NCBI RefSeq assembly: GCF_004519315.1
Contig: NZ_SOZE01000022.1
Location: 1-64,000, forward strand
Direction: 5' to 3'
DNA from: Mucilaginibacter psychrotolerans
GTDB taxonomy: Bacteria; Bacteroidota; Bacteroidia; Sphingobacteriales; Sphingobacteriaceae
Length of the DNA: 64,000 bases
In this document: in pieces, positions 42,216 through 51,666 of the stretch
How positions within the stretch are numbered: position 1 is the stretch's first letter
Layout of the letters: the number at the start of each line of letters is the position of its first letter
Made by a program: the position numbers and the translations under genes
The notes under the pieces: model-generated
Database searches by the model: none
The model's input: only the letters and a program-made list of their open reading frames with translations
What the model was told of the DNA's origin: nothing

Positions 42216-42863
42216 TTATTTCCCGGCAACAAGTTTCAACGATAAAATATCTGAAGTGGAAACAACTTCAGATATACTTTCGAGGCTTCCTATTTTAATC
42301 ATCAGCGGTTCAAAAATATCGGACTGAACGTAAAATCTAAATTCCTTTTGATAAGAGAATTCTAAAGGTTTTTGAAATAAGTTGATGCGCCCGTTAATCT
42401 TATTCTTATCATAATACTTCACAAAACCATGACTAAATTCAAGTCCGATACCCTTAAGTCCGTGTTCTATTTTACGCAGAAAAGCAAGATTATCTTTAAT
42501 CATAAGGCAATGTGAACCGAATCCTAAAACACGTGAATCCATCTCAAAAGTCAACGGATTATTTATCGTAAATGAAGATATGCAATACAAGCTAAAGATA
42601 TTCCCCAATACTTCTTCATGCGACTCCCTTAAATGAATGTTAAGATAATTGCCTTTAAACTTTAAGGATGGAATCTCAAAGGTCCCGGGTGGGTAATTTT
42701 TAATTCGAGATATTCCTTCATAAGAATCACCTCTTAGCTGGTTATCTTCAACACGCCTAAAATATTGGATTGTATTAAGGTATATCGTACCATTTTCATA
42801 TAAATCCCTAATATTTTCTTCGCTGCCAAATTTTAAAAACATTCCAATTATAGGAGCATCCAT
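42216..42863 (-). CDS. unrecognised protein with FLKFGSEENI / YFRRVEDNQLRGDSYEG motif
   Basis: This 215-residue soluble protein is AT-rich and rich in Ile, Asn and Lys, unlike its GC-richer neighbours, which suggests transfer. The N-terminal motif GMFLKFGSEENIRDLYENG, then IYLNTIQYFRR and RGDSYEGISRI, recalls the layout of DUF2971-type proteins (a short strand, then a Phe-rich segment, then an acidic EG), but this is only a resemblance. There is no membrane segment. It stands alone beside repeats. The function is unknown. Confidence 0.6.
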   Translation of the reverse strand: MDAPIIGMFLKFGSEENIRDLYENGTIYLNTIQYFRRVEDNQLRGDSYEGISRIKNYPPGTFEIPSLKFKGNYLNIHLRESHEEVLGNIFSLYCISSFTINNPLTFEMDSRVLGFGSHCLMIKDNLAFLRKIEHGLKGIGLEFSHGFVKYYDKNKINGRINLFQKPLEFSYQKEFRFYVQSDIFEPLMIKIGSLESISEVVSTSDILSLKLVAGK

Positions 42864-42913
42864 GCTTTTTTGTCGTATAATAGTTGATAGAAGTTAAATC
42901 CGCTCAATCCCGG

Positions 42914-44008
42914 TTATATATTCTCCCACTTCCCGCTATCCAAACTGCGGTAAATCGCATCTACTATTTTCATATCCTTCAGGCCTTCTTCGCCGGGTAC
43001 GCGGCTTTGCTTGTTGAGCGCTACGCAGGTGGCAAAATCGTCCATTTGAGCGGCTTGTTGAATGATGTTGGGGATATTCATAGGCTTGCCGTTTACTTTA
43101 CCATCTAAACCGCCATAGCCAAAAGCAGGTTCTAACTCAAAATTGCCATGCTCGGCCTGCACATTCAGGTAGCCCCAGTTGTTGTTATAACTGCTTTTGC
43201 CGGTCACCTTTGCCCCACCGGGGAACTTCAGCTCCCAAAATACTGTCTCATCAACTTCCTTAAATAGTTCGGGTTTGGTTTTCTCCTGGGTAGCTCTTAC
43301 GGCTATGGGTTCTTCGCCCAAAGTGTATCGCGAACCCTGTATGGAATAGATTCCCATATCCATCAGTCCGCCGCCACCGGCCATGGCCTTTTTAAGCCGC
43401 CAGGCGTTAGGGTCGCCGCCGTAGGTGAAGCCGTTGCCGGTATCTATCTGGGTAACCTTGCCAAATACTTTTTTCTGCCCCAGGCGCATCACCTCCAAAG
43501 TGTGCGGCTCAAAGTGCAGGCGGTAGCCTATCGAGAGCAGGCGATTTGCCTTTTTGCAGGCGGCGATCATGTCGCGGCATTCGGAAGCGTTGAGTGCCAT
43601 AGGTTTTTCGCATAGCACATGCTTGCCCGCTTTCGCTGCACGGATGGTGAACTCCTTATGCATACTCACCGGCAATACAATGTACACGATATCAATATCC
43701 GGGTTCTTGGCTATTTCATCGAAGTTTTGGTAGTTATAGATGTTCTTTTGCGGAATGTTATACTTTTTGGCCCAGGTTTCGGCTTTGGCGGGCGTGCCGG
43801 TTACGATGCCTGCCAGGTAGCAGTTTTTAGTATGCTGCAAGGCCGGGGCCAGTTGCCCGCTGCTGTAATAACCCAGCCCCACCAGGGCAATGCCCATTTT
43901 TTTCTCTTTGCTAAGCGCATTTAACGTTTGCCCCAGCAGGAGCGCACCGGTACCTATGGCCCCCTTTTGTATAAAACTACGGCGCGAGATTTGATTGGCT
44001 TTTTCCAT
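42914..44008 (-). CDS. Gfo/Idh/MocA family oxidoreductase with Tat-type signal
   Basis: This 364-residue protein begins with a twin-arginine leader (ISRRSFIQKGAIGTG), so it is exported folded with its cofactor. The NAD(P)-binding Rossmann fold shows ALVGLGYYSSGQL, and the GFO/IDH signature CEKPMALNASE is present. It resembles glucose-fructose oxidoreductases acting on sugars in the periplasm. ATG 44008 is preferred over the longer frame from 44041. Confidence 0.9.
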   Translation of the reverse strand: MEKANQISRRSFIQKGAIGTGALLLGQTLNALSKEKKMGIALVGLGYYSSGQLAPALQHTKNCYLAGIVTGTPAKAETWAKKYNIPQKNIYNYQNFDEIAKNPDIDIVYIVLPVSMHKEFTIRAAKAGKHVLCEKPMALNASECRDMIAACKKANRLLSIGYRLHFEPHTLEVMRLGQKKVFGKVTQIDTGNGFTYGGDPNAWRLKKAMAGGGGLMDMGIYSIQGSRYTLGEEPIAVRATQEKTKPELFKEVDETVFWELKFPGGAKVTGKSSYNNNWGYLNVQAEHGNFELEPAFGYGGLDGKVNGKPMNIPNIIQQAAQMDDFATCVALNKQSRVPGEEGLKDMKIVDAIYRSLDSGKWENI

Positions 44009-44118
44009 AACGATTGATGCTTTAGTGTTTTTAATTGGCACTTAAAATTAAACGAAAATATCGTGCCAGCAAAGCATAAACCACTTATAAGCAAAAGTTT
44101 ATTTCCCGACCATCAGCT

Positions 44119-45069
44119 TTACTTCAGTAGTACTTTAGTTGCCCCGTAGCCGAACTTCTCCTTACGGGCATCCATAAAGGTTTGTACTTTGTTGCTTTTG
44201 CTGAGCAGTTTATGCAGTTCGTTTTTGAGGGTACCGTTGCCGGTACCGTGTATAAAGGTAATTTCGGGCATCTGGTGCACTATGGCTGCATCCAGCGCAT
44301 GCTTAAAGTTGGTAAGCTGTATGTTGAGGATCTCGCTGCTACCCAAAAAGTGGTGATCGGTACGCAGTTTTTCGATGTGGAGGTCAACTTCGCTTTGTGG
44401 TTTGGCTACCACCTGCTTTTCTTCGGCGGGTTTAAAAAAACTTTCTTTTAGCTTCTGGGCATCGATCACCAGTTCGGCCTCGTCCAGCTGAATCATCCAA
44501 CCTAACTGATTGATAAAAGGAACATTCTTTTTTGCGCCCGAAAAATCTTTGGCCTTAAATTGCTCACTCACATCCAACGGAGCAAGGGCAGGCTGGTTTT
44601 GTTTGGTATGGAACAACACCCGGAACAAGAGCTTTGGCCACAGCTGCAAATCGGCCAACTTTGCCGAATATACCTTGGCATAGCTGCGCGGCTCTATAAT
44701 ACCTGCAAACTCACCTTTATATTGCTTGTTCTGCTCGGTACTAACCGATGCCAGCAGCTGATACGATGTTTCATTAACTAAATGCAGGTGCACTACCGAA
44801 TTGGCCCTGGCATCGGCAATTACGGCTACAAAAACGCCTTTGCTTTTGAACTCGCCGGCAGGTAAATCCACCTCTATGATGTCTTCGGGCCGCTCATCGC
44901 CCACCAGTTTGGCATGGCCGTGTACAAAGGTTACCTTGCTGGCCAGCACCGGTATCTCAAAATCATCGTCGCCGGTAACGCCAATCATCTGCTCATCAAT
45001 GATGCGGGTTACGTAACCCTCCATTTTTTCGTCTACAAAGCGAACAAAATCGCCTAATTTATATTTCAT
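44119..45069 (-). CDS. DUF2027 and Smr domain protein
   Basis: This 316-residue protein has an N-terminal DUF2027 region (residues 1-200; KLGDFVRFVDEKMEGYVTRI) and a C-terminal Smr domain (VDLHIEKL, then ITFIHGTGNGTLKNELHKLL) at about 230-316. Smr domains nick or bind nucleic acids, as in MutS2 relatives. The fusion is typical of Bacteroidota. It is a single gene with a plausible promoter. Confidence 0.9.
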   Translation of the reverse strand: MKYKLGDFVRFVDEKMEGYVTRIIDEQMIGVTGDDDFEIPVLASKVTFVHGHAKLVGDERPEDIIEVDLPAGEFKSKGVFVAVIADARANSVVHLHLVNETSYQLLASVSTEQNKQYKGEFAGIIEPRSYAKVYSAKLADLQLWPKLLFRVLFHTKQNQPALAPLDVSEQFKAKDFSGAKKNVPFINQLGWMIQLDEAELVIDAQKLKESFFKPAEEKQVVAKPQSEVDLHIEKLRTDHHFLGSSEILNIQLTNFKHALDAAIVHQMPEITFIHGTGNGTLKNELHKLLSKSNKVQTFMDARKEKFGYGATKVLLK

Positions 45070-45086
45070 ATGGTATTACTGTAACG

Positions 45087-45113
45087 CAAAGGTATCAATA
45101 TAGATAGCTGCAA
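45087..45113 (-). promoter_or_regulatory. candidate promoter of the DUF2027-Smr gene
   Basis: On the minus strand it has TACCTTTG (45094-45087) as -7 and TTG (45113-45111) as -33, spaced by 16 bases, slightly short. The -7 lies 17 bases before the ATG. Confidence 0.4.
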
Positions 45114-45200
45114 CCCGGTAATTAAAATAATTTACACCTGCAGGTTATTTTACATGCTACAACAGATGCCATTTTTAAACAAGCCCAACACTAACCTTTT

Positions 45201-45707
45201 ATGAATATGCAAGTTACACCCATTCCTACAAACCAAGCGCTATTAGAGGAACTTTTCACCCACCACCTCAACCGTATTTATAGCGGCAAATGCTTCCTGG
45301 ATAAAAACCTGGAGCATTTGATAAGCCTCGCCTCATCTAAAGGCCTCCAATTGGCCATAGAGGAAATTGGCGGCGACGTAAAAAAGCAAATTTTACGCAT
45401 GCAAGAGATATACCAGCTGATAGGTAAAATACCTGATAAAGATGAGTGTAACCCCATAAAATCAATTGTAAAAGATGAGTTTTGCCTGGACGAGCAACAA
45501 ACCCTCGCCGCTTTGAACGACCTGGACCTGATGCTGTACGTGCAGGTGTTGGAACATGTGAATATAACCTCGTACCGCATGCTCATCATGATAGCTAAAC
45601 TGCTGCATTATGATGAAGTTACCCAACTGCTGAAGGAAAATTTTGATGAATCGGAAGACAACGATAAGCTGTTTATGCTGATTGCGAAGGAGTATATTAG
45701 TGAGTAG
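45201..45707 (+). CDS. DUF892-like ferritin-fold protein
   Basis: This 168-residue all-helical protein resembles the YciE/DUF892 ferritin-like family: LLEELFTHHLNRIYSGKCFL, KKQILRMQEIYQLIG, then DLMLYVQVLEHVNITSYRML. Family members are stress-related. The start may be ATG 45201 or 45207. Confidence 0.75.
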   Translation: MNMQVTPIPTNQALLEELFTHHLNRIYSGKCFLDKNLEHLISLASSKGLQLAIEEIGGDVKKQILRMQEIYQLIGKIPDKDECNPIKSIVKDEFCLDEQQTLAALNDLDLMLYVQVLEHVNITSYRMLIMIAKLLHYDEVTQLLKENFDESEDNDKLFMLIAKEYISE

Positions 45708-45817
45708 AGGGTGGAGAATAGAGGTTAGCGATTGGTGTTGCACCTCCTGTCAATCAATTCGTGAAATTCGTCCTCTTTCGTGAAATCAGTGTGCAATCAA
45801 TTCGTGCTAAAACAACA

Positions 45818-45841
45818 AAAGCCAGGCTTTCGCCCGGCTTT
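45818..45841. terminator. possible hairpin AAAGCCAGG / CCCGGCTTT
   Basis: A 9-bp stem with one mismatch has A-rich sequence on the left. It lies 111 bases after the DUF892-like gene, behind a short CGTGAAAT repeat stretch (45755-45805). The rest of the gap to 46035 is AT-rich and holds the M1 peptidase promoter region. Confidence 0.4.
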
Positions 45842-46035
45842 GCAGAGTTATTTAATACCCCTACTAAAATAACTTTGAAACAAAGAAAAATAATTAATCG
45901 GGGCCACGCAAATTAATATCACAAACACATTGTAACAATTCGTTTACCAATATCGTCTCAACAATTAACGGTATATTACCTAATTTGCGCGCTAATCATT
46001 ACATTCTATATATCCACCCTATAACCTCGTAATTT

Positions 46036-47919
46036 ATGTTTAAAACCATTGCGTTAACTGCGGTGTGCAGTTTGTTTTTATTACAACTGCAGGCCCAAAA
46101 CCTGTATATGCCGCGCGAAATTAAGCAGGCATACACCAAAGGTACCCGCTCGCCAGATGGTAAGCCCGGCAGCAAATACTGGCAAAACTTTGGCCGCTAT
46201 AACATTGCCATAACCCTGGCCCCACCCACCCGCACCGTAAAAGGCGTGGAGCAGATCACCTACATCAACAACAGCCCCGATACTTTAAAAAGGCTCAACA
46301 TTAAGCTTATCCTGAATATTCACCGCCCTGGTGCCTCGCGCGATGGCGGTGCCAGTCTTGATTACCTTACCGAAGGTATACAGGTAGATAGCTTTTTGGT
46401 GAATGGCCAAAAAAAGAAATGGGATAACAAAGTTGCTTCGGCTACAAACGCCGGCGTGGGCTTAAGCAAACCGCTAATGCCGCACGATTCGGTAAAGCTG
46501 GATTTTATATGGCACTTTGATGTAAGTAAGGAGAGCGGTCGCGAGGGCATGATCGATTCTACTTCGTTTTACCTGGCCTATTTCTACCCACGTGTATCGG
46601 TTTACGACGATTACCAGGGCTGGGACCGTGTAGAATTTGTAGACTCTAAAGAGTTTTACAACGATTTTAACGATTACACCCTCAGCGTAACTGTACCCAA
46701 AAACTTTATTGTTTGGGCCACAGGTACCCTGCAAAACCCGGCACAGTTATTACAGCCCGAGGTTGCCAAACGCCTTGCCGCCTCCTTTACCAGCGACTCT
46801 ACCATCAACGTAGCTACCCTGGCCGACCTCAAAGCCAAAAATGTAACCGCCCAAAACCCTACCAACACCTGGGTATGGAAAGCGGATAACATCAGCGATA
46901 TGGCTGTAGGTATAAGCGACCATTATATTTGGGATGCGGGCAGCGTTGTGGTTGATAAAGCCACAGGCCGCCGTAGCAGCATGCAAGCTGCTTACCCGGA
47001 AGCTGCTTTCGATTTCAAGAAATCGGTACAGTATGGCCGTAACGCACTGGGCTGGTTCAGCGCCAACTGGCCGGGAGTGCCTTACCCCTTCCCTAAAATG
47101 ACCGCCTTTAAGGGCTTTGCCGATATGGAATACCCCATGATGGTGAACGATAGCCAGTTTGGCGACCCTACCTTTGCCCAACTGGTGCAGGACCATGAGA
47201 TTGCACACACCTGGTTCCCTTTTTATATGGGCATCAACGAAAGCAAATACGCTTTTATGGACGAAGGCTGGGCAACCACGCTGGAATACCTGATAGGCAC
47301 CGCCGAAAACGGTAAAGAAAAAGCAGATAACTTTTACAAACAGTTCCGCATCAACGGCTGGATAGGTGATAAATCTACCGCCGAAGATCAACCCATTATT
47401 ACCATGAGCAGCGAGCAAAAAGGCGGCTACGGCAACAACGCCTACGGCAAGCCATCGTTAAGCTACCTGGCTTTAAAAGATTACCTGGGCGACGACCTCT
47501 TCAAGAAATCTCTGCACGGTTATATGGACAGGTGGCACGGCAAGCACCCCATTCCATGGGATTATTTCAACTCGATGAGCAATGTATCGGGCAAAAACCT
47601 TAACTGGTTCTTCAACAACTGGTTCTTTAGCAATGGCTATAACGATCTGGCTATTACCACGGGCGTAAAAGGCAAGGATGGCTATACGCTTACCGTTAGC
47701 AATGTTGGCGGTTTTGCTATACCTTTTGATGTGGTATTAACTTTTGCCGATGGCACAACCCAAACCATACACAAAACCCCTGCCGTATGGGAAGCCAACC
47801 AAAAAGAGGTTTACGTAACCTTTAAAGCAGTAATTGGCAAAAGCCTTAAATCGGTTACTTTAGATACCGGCATTTTTGTAGATGCTGTTAAAGCCGATAA
47901 TACCTGGGTGGTGAAATAA
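46036..47919 (+). CDS. M1 family metallopeptidase
   Basis: This 627-residue secreted aminopeptidase has a signal peptide (ending QLQAQ). The zinc site HExxH is present as DHEIAHTWFPF, with the third ligand Glu in FMDEGWATTLEYL. A GAMEN-like motif appears as GFADMEYPMM. It removes N-terminal residues from peptides in the periplasm or outside. It is a single gene followed by terminator-like hairpins. Confidence 0.93.
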   Translation: MFKTIALTAVCSLFLLQLQAQNLYMPREIKQAYTKGTRSPDGKPGSKYWQNFGRYNIAITLAPPTRTVKGVEQITYINNSPDTLKRLNIKLILNIHRPGASRDGGASLDYLTEGIQVDSFLVNGQKKKWDNKVASATNAGVGLSKPLMPHDSVKLDFIWHFDVSKESGREGMIDSTSFYLAYFYPRVSVYDDYQGWDRVEFVDSKEFYNDFNDYTLSVTVPKNFIVWATGTLQNPAQLLQPEVAKRLAASFTSDSTINVATLADLKAKNVTAQNPTNTWVWKADNISDMAVGISDHYIWDAGSVVVDKATGRRSSMQAAYPEAAFDFKKSVQYGRNALGWFSANWPGVPYPFPKMTAFKGFADMEYPMMVNDSQFGDPTFAQLVQDHEIAHTWFPFYMGINESKYAFMDEGWATTLEYLIGTAENGKEKADNFYKQFRINGWIGDKSTAEDQPIITMSSEQKGGYGNNAYGKPSLSYLALKDYLGDDLFKKSLHGYMDRWHGKHPIPWDYFNSMSNVSGKNLNWFFNNWFFSNGYNDLAITTGVKGKDGYTLTVSNVGGFAIPFDVVLTFADGTTQTIHKTPAVWEANQKEVYVTFKAVIGKSLKSVTLDTGIFVDAVKADNTWVVK

Positions 47920-47984
47920 GTGAATGGTGAGTGGTGATTAAAGAGTGGTTCTATTCCTGATCATTAGCTACGGCAACCAAAGAG

Positions 47985-48013
47985 ATTTGACAACTTTTAG
48001 AAAGTTGTCAAAT
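47985..48013 (+). terminator. hairpin after the M1 peptidase gene
   Basis: A perfect 13-bp stem, ATTTGACAACTTT / AAAGTTGTCAAAT, closes on a 3-base loop. It lies 66 bases past the stop codon and is probably a terminator despite a weak T-tract. Confidence 0.6.
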
Positions 48014-48037
48014 CTTATATCCAATCCCAACAAACGC

Positions 48038-48066
48038 AAAAAAACCGGCTCATCACCGGTTTTTTT
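48038..48066. terminator. bidirectional terminator
   Basis: AAAAAAACCGG / CCGGTTTTTTT is a perfect inverted repeat with a 7-base loop. It serves both the M1 peptidase gene and the convergent YtxH gene. Confidence 0.85.
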
Positions 48067-48086
48067 GCGTTATTGCAGCGAGTGTC

Positions 48087-48473
48087 TTATGCGCCTTGTA
48101 TAGCACTGTTGGCGTCACTGGCAGCAGATTTTACACGGCCTTTAGCTTCGTCGGCACCGTTTTGGGCATAATTTTTTGCTGAGCTAATAGCATCTTCGGC
48201 AGTGCCGCGTGCGCTATCAACCACATTACCTGCGCCTGTAACCAGGTCGTTATATTTTGATTTTACCGAGTCAACAGCGTTGCTGCTGTATTCTTTTACG
48301 CTGCCGGCGGCATTTTGTGCTTTGTTTTTAGCATTTTCCACCAGGTCGTTAACGTAATCGGCAATGTCGCCTCTTAGGTTTTCACCTTTTTCGGGAGCCA
48401 GTAACAGGCCTAATGCGGCACCGGCCGCAGCGCCCACTAAAAGCGCTGCAATAATTTTTGCTTGATCTTTCAT
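48087..48473 (-). CDS. YtxH domain protein
   Basis: This 128-residue protein has a Gly/Ala-rich N-terminal membrane segment (IIAALLVGAAAGAALGLLLAPEKGE), then a long amphipathic Ala/Ser/Asp/Lys-rich helix with repeats, like LEA-type proteins. YtxH proteins are general-stress proteins in other bacteria. A link to the stressosome in this genome is speculative. Confidence 0.85.
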   Translation of the reverse strand: MKDQAKIIAALLVGAAAGAALGLLLAPEKGENLRGDIADYVNDLVENAKNKAQNAAGSVKEYSSNAVDSVKSKYNDLVTGAGNVVDSARGTAEDAISSAKNYAQNGADEAKGRVKSAASDANSAIQGA

Positions 48474-48656
48474 ATCTGTTTGCTTTTAATTGTTGTTCTT
48501 TTTTGTTATAAAGATAACAACGCCTTTGCCTTTGTGTTTAGATAAATAAAAAATAACTTTAATTATTGGTTTAGGGGCTGCAAACAGCGCCATTTGCATT
48601 TAAAGCCAACAATAAGGGCTAAAACACTGTTAGTACAGCGGTAACAAGCCCCAAAT

Positions 48657-48884
48657 ATGGATCCTATACTGCAATCGATACACTTCCGCAAGGTGTTTTA
48701 CCTGGTAAGCATCATCGCCCTTCTATTACTTTTCGTCATAAAATACACGCTTATACCGGTTATAAACCGCCGCGAGGCCGAACCCAAAAAGATATTAAGG
48801 CATATATTAGATACGCTTATAGGCATTTTAATTGCCGCTATGGCCATTGGCGGTGCAGTTTTTTGGATGAGCGGGAACGAGTAA
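48657..48884 (+). CDS. small two-helix membrane protein
   Basis: This 75-residue protein has two hydrophobic segments (FYLVSIIALLLLFVI and ILIAAMAIGGAVFWM) and a basic loop (NRREAEPKKI). There is no named family. The ATG begins at 48657. Confidence 0.6.
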   Translation: MDPILQSIHFRKVFYLVSIIALLLLFVIKYTLIPVINRREAEPKKILRHILDTLIGILIAAMAIGGAVFWMSGNE

Positions 48885-48913
48885 CCGGCAAGAGGGCTTC
48901 CTGCGCTTTGCAA

Positions 48914-49732
48914 TTAACTACCGAAACCGGCCTTATATTTTTTGATAGCCCGAATGATGGATTGTACGATCTGGTTCTGCCCCTCATCTGAGTTGAGATA
49001 TCTTTCGTCTTCGGCATTGTTGATGTAGCCCGTTTCTATCAGCAGGCCCGGCATACCGCTTTGCTGCAATACCAGTACGCCCTGCTCTTTTACCCCCGCG
49101 CTGGCCCGACCATCGGTTTCGGTAAATTCTGTATTCAACAACTCGCCAAATTGCACGCTTTGCTTGCGGTAACGCTGTTGGAACGCGGCCAGCACGATGG
49201 CATTCATGGCGGCATCTTCACCGTAGCCGTTATATTTTTGCTGATAATCTTTCTCCTGGTAAATAGAAGCGTTCTCGCGCAGGGCTTCTAGTTGTTCCTG
49301 CTTGCGGTGGAAACCGTACAGCAGCAGCATAGCGCCGCGCCGCGTTCCTATACGCTGCGGGGTAGAGTTGCAATGGATGGATATAAACAGGTTGGCCTTG
49401 CTATCGTTTGCTATCTGTGCGCGGGTGTGCAGTTCTATGAATTTATCGGTGCTGCGCGTCATGATCACATTGAGGTAGGGCATCTGGTCGTTAAGGGCAT
49501 CGCGCAGCTTTTTGCCTATGCTGAGTGCCACGGCTTTCTCATTTGAATATCCACCATGGGCGCCAGGGTCTTTGCCACCGTGGCCAGGGTCGATAACGAT
49601 GGTTTTAAATTGAAACGACGGAGTAGAATCGTTGGTTTTGCTGGTTGATTGAGCGAAAGCCGGGCAAACGCCCGCAAAAAACAAGATGATAAAAGCCGGC
49701 AAAGGGGCTTTAAATAACGGCCTAAAAAACAT
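48914..49732 (-). CDS. N-acetylmuramoyl-L-alanine amidase
   Basis: This amidase_3-type enzyme has about 272 residues from ATG 49732. It begins with a signal peptide (FIILFFAGVCPAFAQ). The zinc motif is VIDPGHGGKDPGAHG, followed by Glu in GGYSNEKAV and ISIHCNS. It cleaves the muramic acid-peptide bond during cell separation. A longer frame to 49990 exists, but its extra 86 codons are repeat sequence. Confidence 0.92.
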   Translation of the reverse strand: MFFRPLFKAPLPAFIILFFAGVCPAFAQSTSKTNDSTPSFQFKTIVIDPGHGGKDPGAHGGYSNEKAVALSIGKKLRDALNDQMPYLNVIMTRSTDKFIELHTRAQIANDSKANLFISIHCNSTPQRIGTRRGAMLLLYGFHRKQEQLEALRENASIYQEKDYQQKYNGYGEDAAMNAIVLAAFQQRYRKQSVQFGELLNTEFTETDGRASAGVKEQGVLVLQQSGMPGLLIETGYINNAEDERYLNSDEGQNQIVQSIIRAIKKYKAGFGS

Positions 49733-49784
49733 GGCGCAAAGATATAGGAATGTTTTAGGGTACAAACCCTTGATTGTTCGAAAT

Positions 49785-49930
49785 ATACCTTTTACTCCCC
49801 TCTCAAGAGGGGGCGTGGTAGATGGTGTGGTGGGAGGCGTTTGTTCACCACTATGCAATGGCGTAACGCATAGCGTACCAACATACCCCTCCATCCCTCT
49901 CAAGAAGGGAATCGCACGTCCCTTTACGCT
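49785..49930. repeat. CTCCCCTCTC / GAGAGGG repeat, family D copy 2
   Basis: CTCCCCTCTCAAGAGGGGG at 49795-49812 and CCCCTCCATCCCTCTCAAGAAGGGA near 49885-49910 are related hairpins, with ATGCGT/ACGCAT-like inverted pieces between. It lies upstream of the amidase gene and matches the texture of 15751-15850. Confidence 0.55.
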
Positions 49931-50051
49931 TTTCAAAGCTTCCGAACACTTAGGGTAAGCCCCCCGTGTTTTTGAATTATTTACAGGCATCTATTTGGTA
50001 TATAACATGGCTGGCCTTATAACGGAACCTTGGCAGCTATTGTTTGGTATG

Positions 50052-50395
50052 ACAGCAAACACGATAAAAGGATTAAACACGAGTTGACAGGAATTAACAG
50101 GAGTTGACAGGATTTAAGGATTAGCACGATTTTACAGGATTTTGTTTGCGTAGTGCGCCATCAATAGGATTAAGGGATTGGGGTAATCTGACAGGATTCT
50201 ATTTAGAGAGACAGAATATTAACAAGATTACGACATACCTCTTCTAACGGAGCAAAATCAACACGATTAAAGGATTCAATCCTGCTTATCTTTTAATCCT
50301 GTTTAATCGTGCTAATCCTTTAATCCTGTTAAACTTTTTAATCCTGTCTAATCGTGCTAATCCTTTAATCCTGTCTAATCGCTTAATCGTGTCAC
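50052..50395. repeat. ACAGGATT / AATCCTGT array, family C
   Basis: The left part has GGATTAAACACGAGTTGACAGGAATTAACAGG and similar units; the right part has the complement, AATCCTGTTTAATCGTGCTAATCC, repeated about five times. The whole can fold as a large imperfect palindrome. Its right end supplies the last codons of the pyruvyl transferase gene. Confidence 0.8.
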
Positions 50396-51412
50396 GAAAG
50401 CCTTCACCTTAGCCATCAAATCTTGTTTCAACTTTAAATAAGCGGGGCTGTTACTAAGTTTGGTATCAAAATTTATTTTTCCACCATCCCATTTAAAGCG
50501 GGGCGTAAGTTTACCGTCTTCAAAATCAATTACGTTGAACAGTTCCAGTAGTCCATCCATGCGGCATTCGCTTACTTCGCCCTGGTTAAGGTCATTTACA
50601 TAAATAGCAGGCGTGCCCATCCCTATCGATGGCAGGGCGCAATGCACGCGACTGGTTACCACAAAGGCCGCTTTGGCGTATTTGCCCAGCAGTTCTTTGG
50701 CGTACTCAAATTTTTCGTCCTCGTCTTTATAAGTCTTCAGCGGGTCGGCGTGTTTTACGTATTCGGCCTGGGTAAGCACCTCGTCGGTAAAATACGGCGA
50801 GTAGGTTTTATAGAAACTGGCCGCCCGTATCATCCACCGTAAATTGGTAAAGCCCGATCGGCGTTGCGATATGGTTTTTATGGTGCTGTATTTTGTGAGC
50901 AATATCCAGCTGAAGCCAATAAGCGAGCTATCGCGTTTTATAGCTTCGTACTTGGTATCTACAAAATACACTTTGCGTTCTTTTTGCGGGTTGGCATAGG
51001 TTTCGCCCAGGGTAAGCGTTAAGCAGCCCGAAAAGTAAGCATCTATACCTTTGGCGCTAAGTACTTCGGCAGTTTTGCGGTCGCGGCAGCCTATAGGGGC
51101 GTGTTGCTTTAAGTAATCTACAATTTGCGGCGTATTTAAAAAGTGCTCCTGCGCCAGCACATTCAGGTGGAAGGAGATAAAAAAGGGCAATATATTCTTA
51201 ACAGGTGGCCAGTTTTTTGGATGGTGGGTAAACCAGCCGTTCATAATCAGGGCTATCTCTTCGCCGGTGTATTCGTTAAGCAATTCGCGGTTCAAATAAG
51301 TATCGGCTTTGCCACCTAAAAATTGTAGTGCAGCTAAACTTTGAACGTAATCACCTACGTTATCTTTACGGAAACCTGATTCATAAATTAATACGCCTTT
51401 CTTAATACTCAT
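50375..51412 (-). CDS. polysaccharide pyruvyl transferase family protein
   Basis: This 345-residue protein starts MSIKKGVLIYESGFRKDNVGDY, the typical GDY/Q motif of the family, and has VTSRVHCALPSIGMGTP in the second half, which is the characteristic nucleotide-sugar site. Members add pyruvyl ketals to exopolysaccharide or cell wall sugars. No polysaccharide cluster is adjacent. The last codons (TRLSD and stop) lie in the repeat array. Confidence 0.87.
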   Translation of the reverse strand: MSIKKGVLIYESGFRKDNVGDYVQSLAALQFLGGKADTYLNRELLNEYTGEEIALIMNGWFTHHPKNWPPVKNILPFFISFHLNVLAQEHFLNTPQIVDYLKQHAPIGCRDRKTAEVLSAKGIDAYFSGCLTLTLGETYANPQKERKVYFVDTKYEAIKRDSSLIGFSWILLTKYSTIKTISQRRSGFTNLRWMIRAASFYKTYSPYFTDEVLTQAEYVKHADPLKTYKDEDEKFEYAKELLGKYAKAAFVVTSRVHCALPSIGMGTPAIYVNDLNQGEVSECRMDGLLELFNVIDFEDGKLTPRFKWDGGKINFDTKLSNSPAYLKLKQDLMAKVKAFVTRLSD

Positions 51413-51666
51413 AAGTTTTTTTTAGAAGCCTTGCAATATTTGCCCTAAAAATAAGCATAAATCGTAATTGCGCAAGTTTAGGCGCGGGTTTAATCTATTT
51501 TAAACCTTACGCGCATCAAGCCTGCGGGATAGCATTGACACCTATTAGTTATCCACATTTTAATTTTTAATTGATTGATATTGTGCTGTTTGAAAAGAAG
51601 TCAATCACACCCATTTCCAATAAATTAATTCCCTCTGCAACCAATCGTCTCGTAATATCGTATTAA

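Noticed and set aside
46750..47418. A 222-codon minus-strand ORF opposite the M1 peptidase
   Set aside because: It is a shadow of a gene with a complete zinc site; there is no domain on this strand.
49733..49990. N-terminal extension of the amidase
   Set aside because: It is repeat-derived, and a normal signal peptide starts at the ATG at 49732.
50052..50395. A possible CRISPR array
   Set aside because: The units are degenerate and of irregular spacing, the two halves are complementary, there are no constant spacers and no cas genes.
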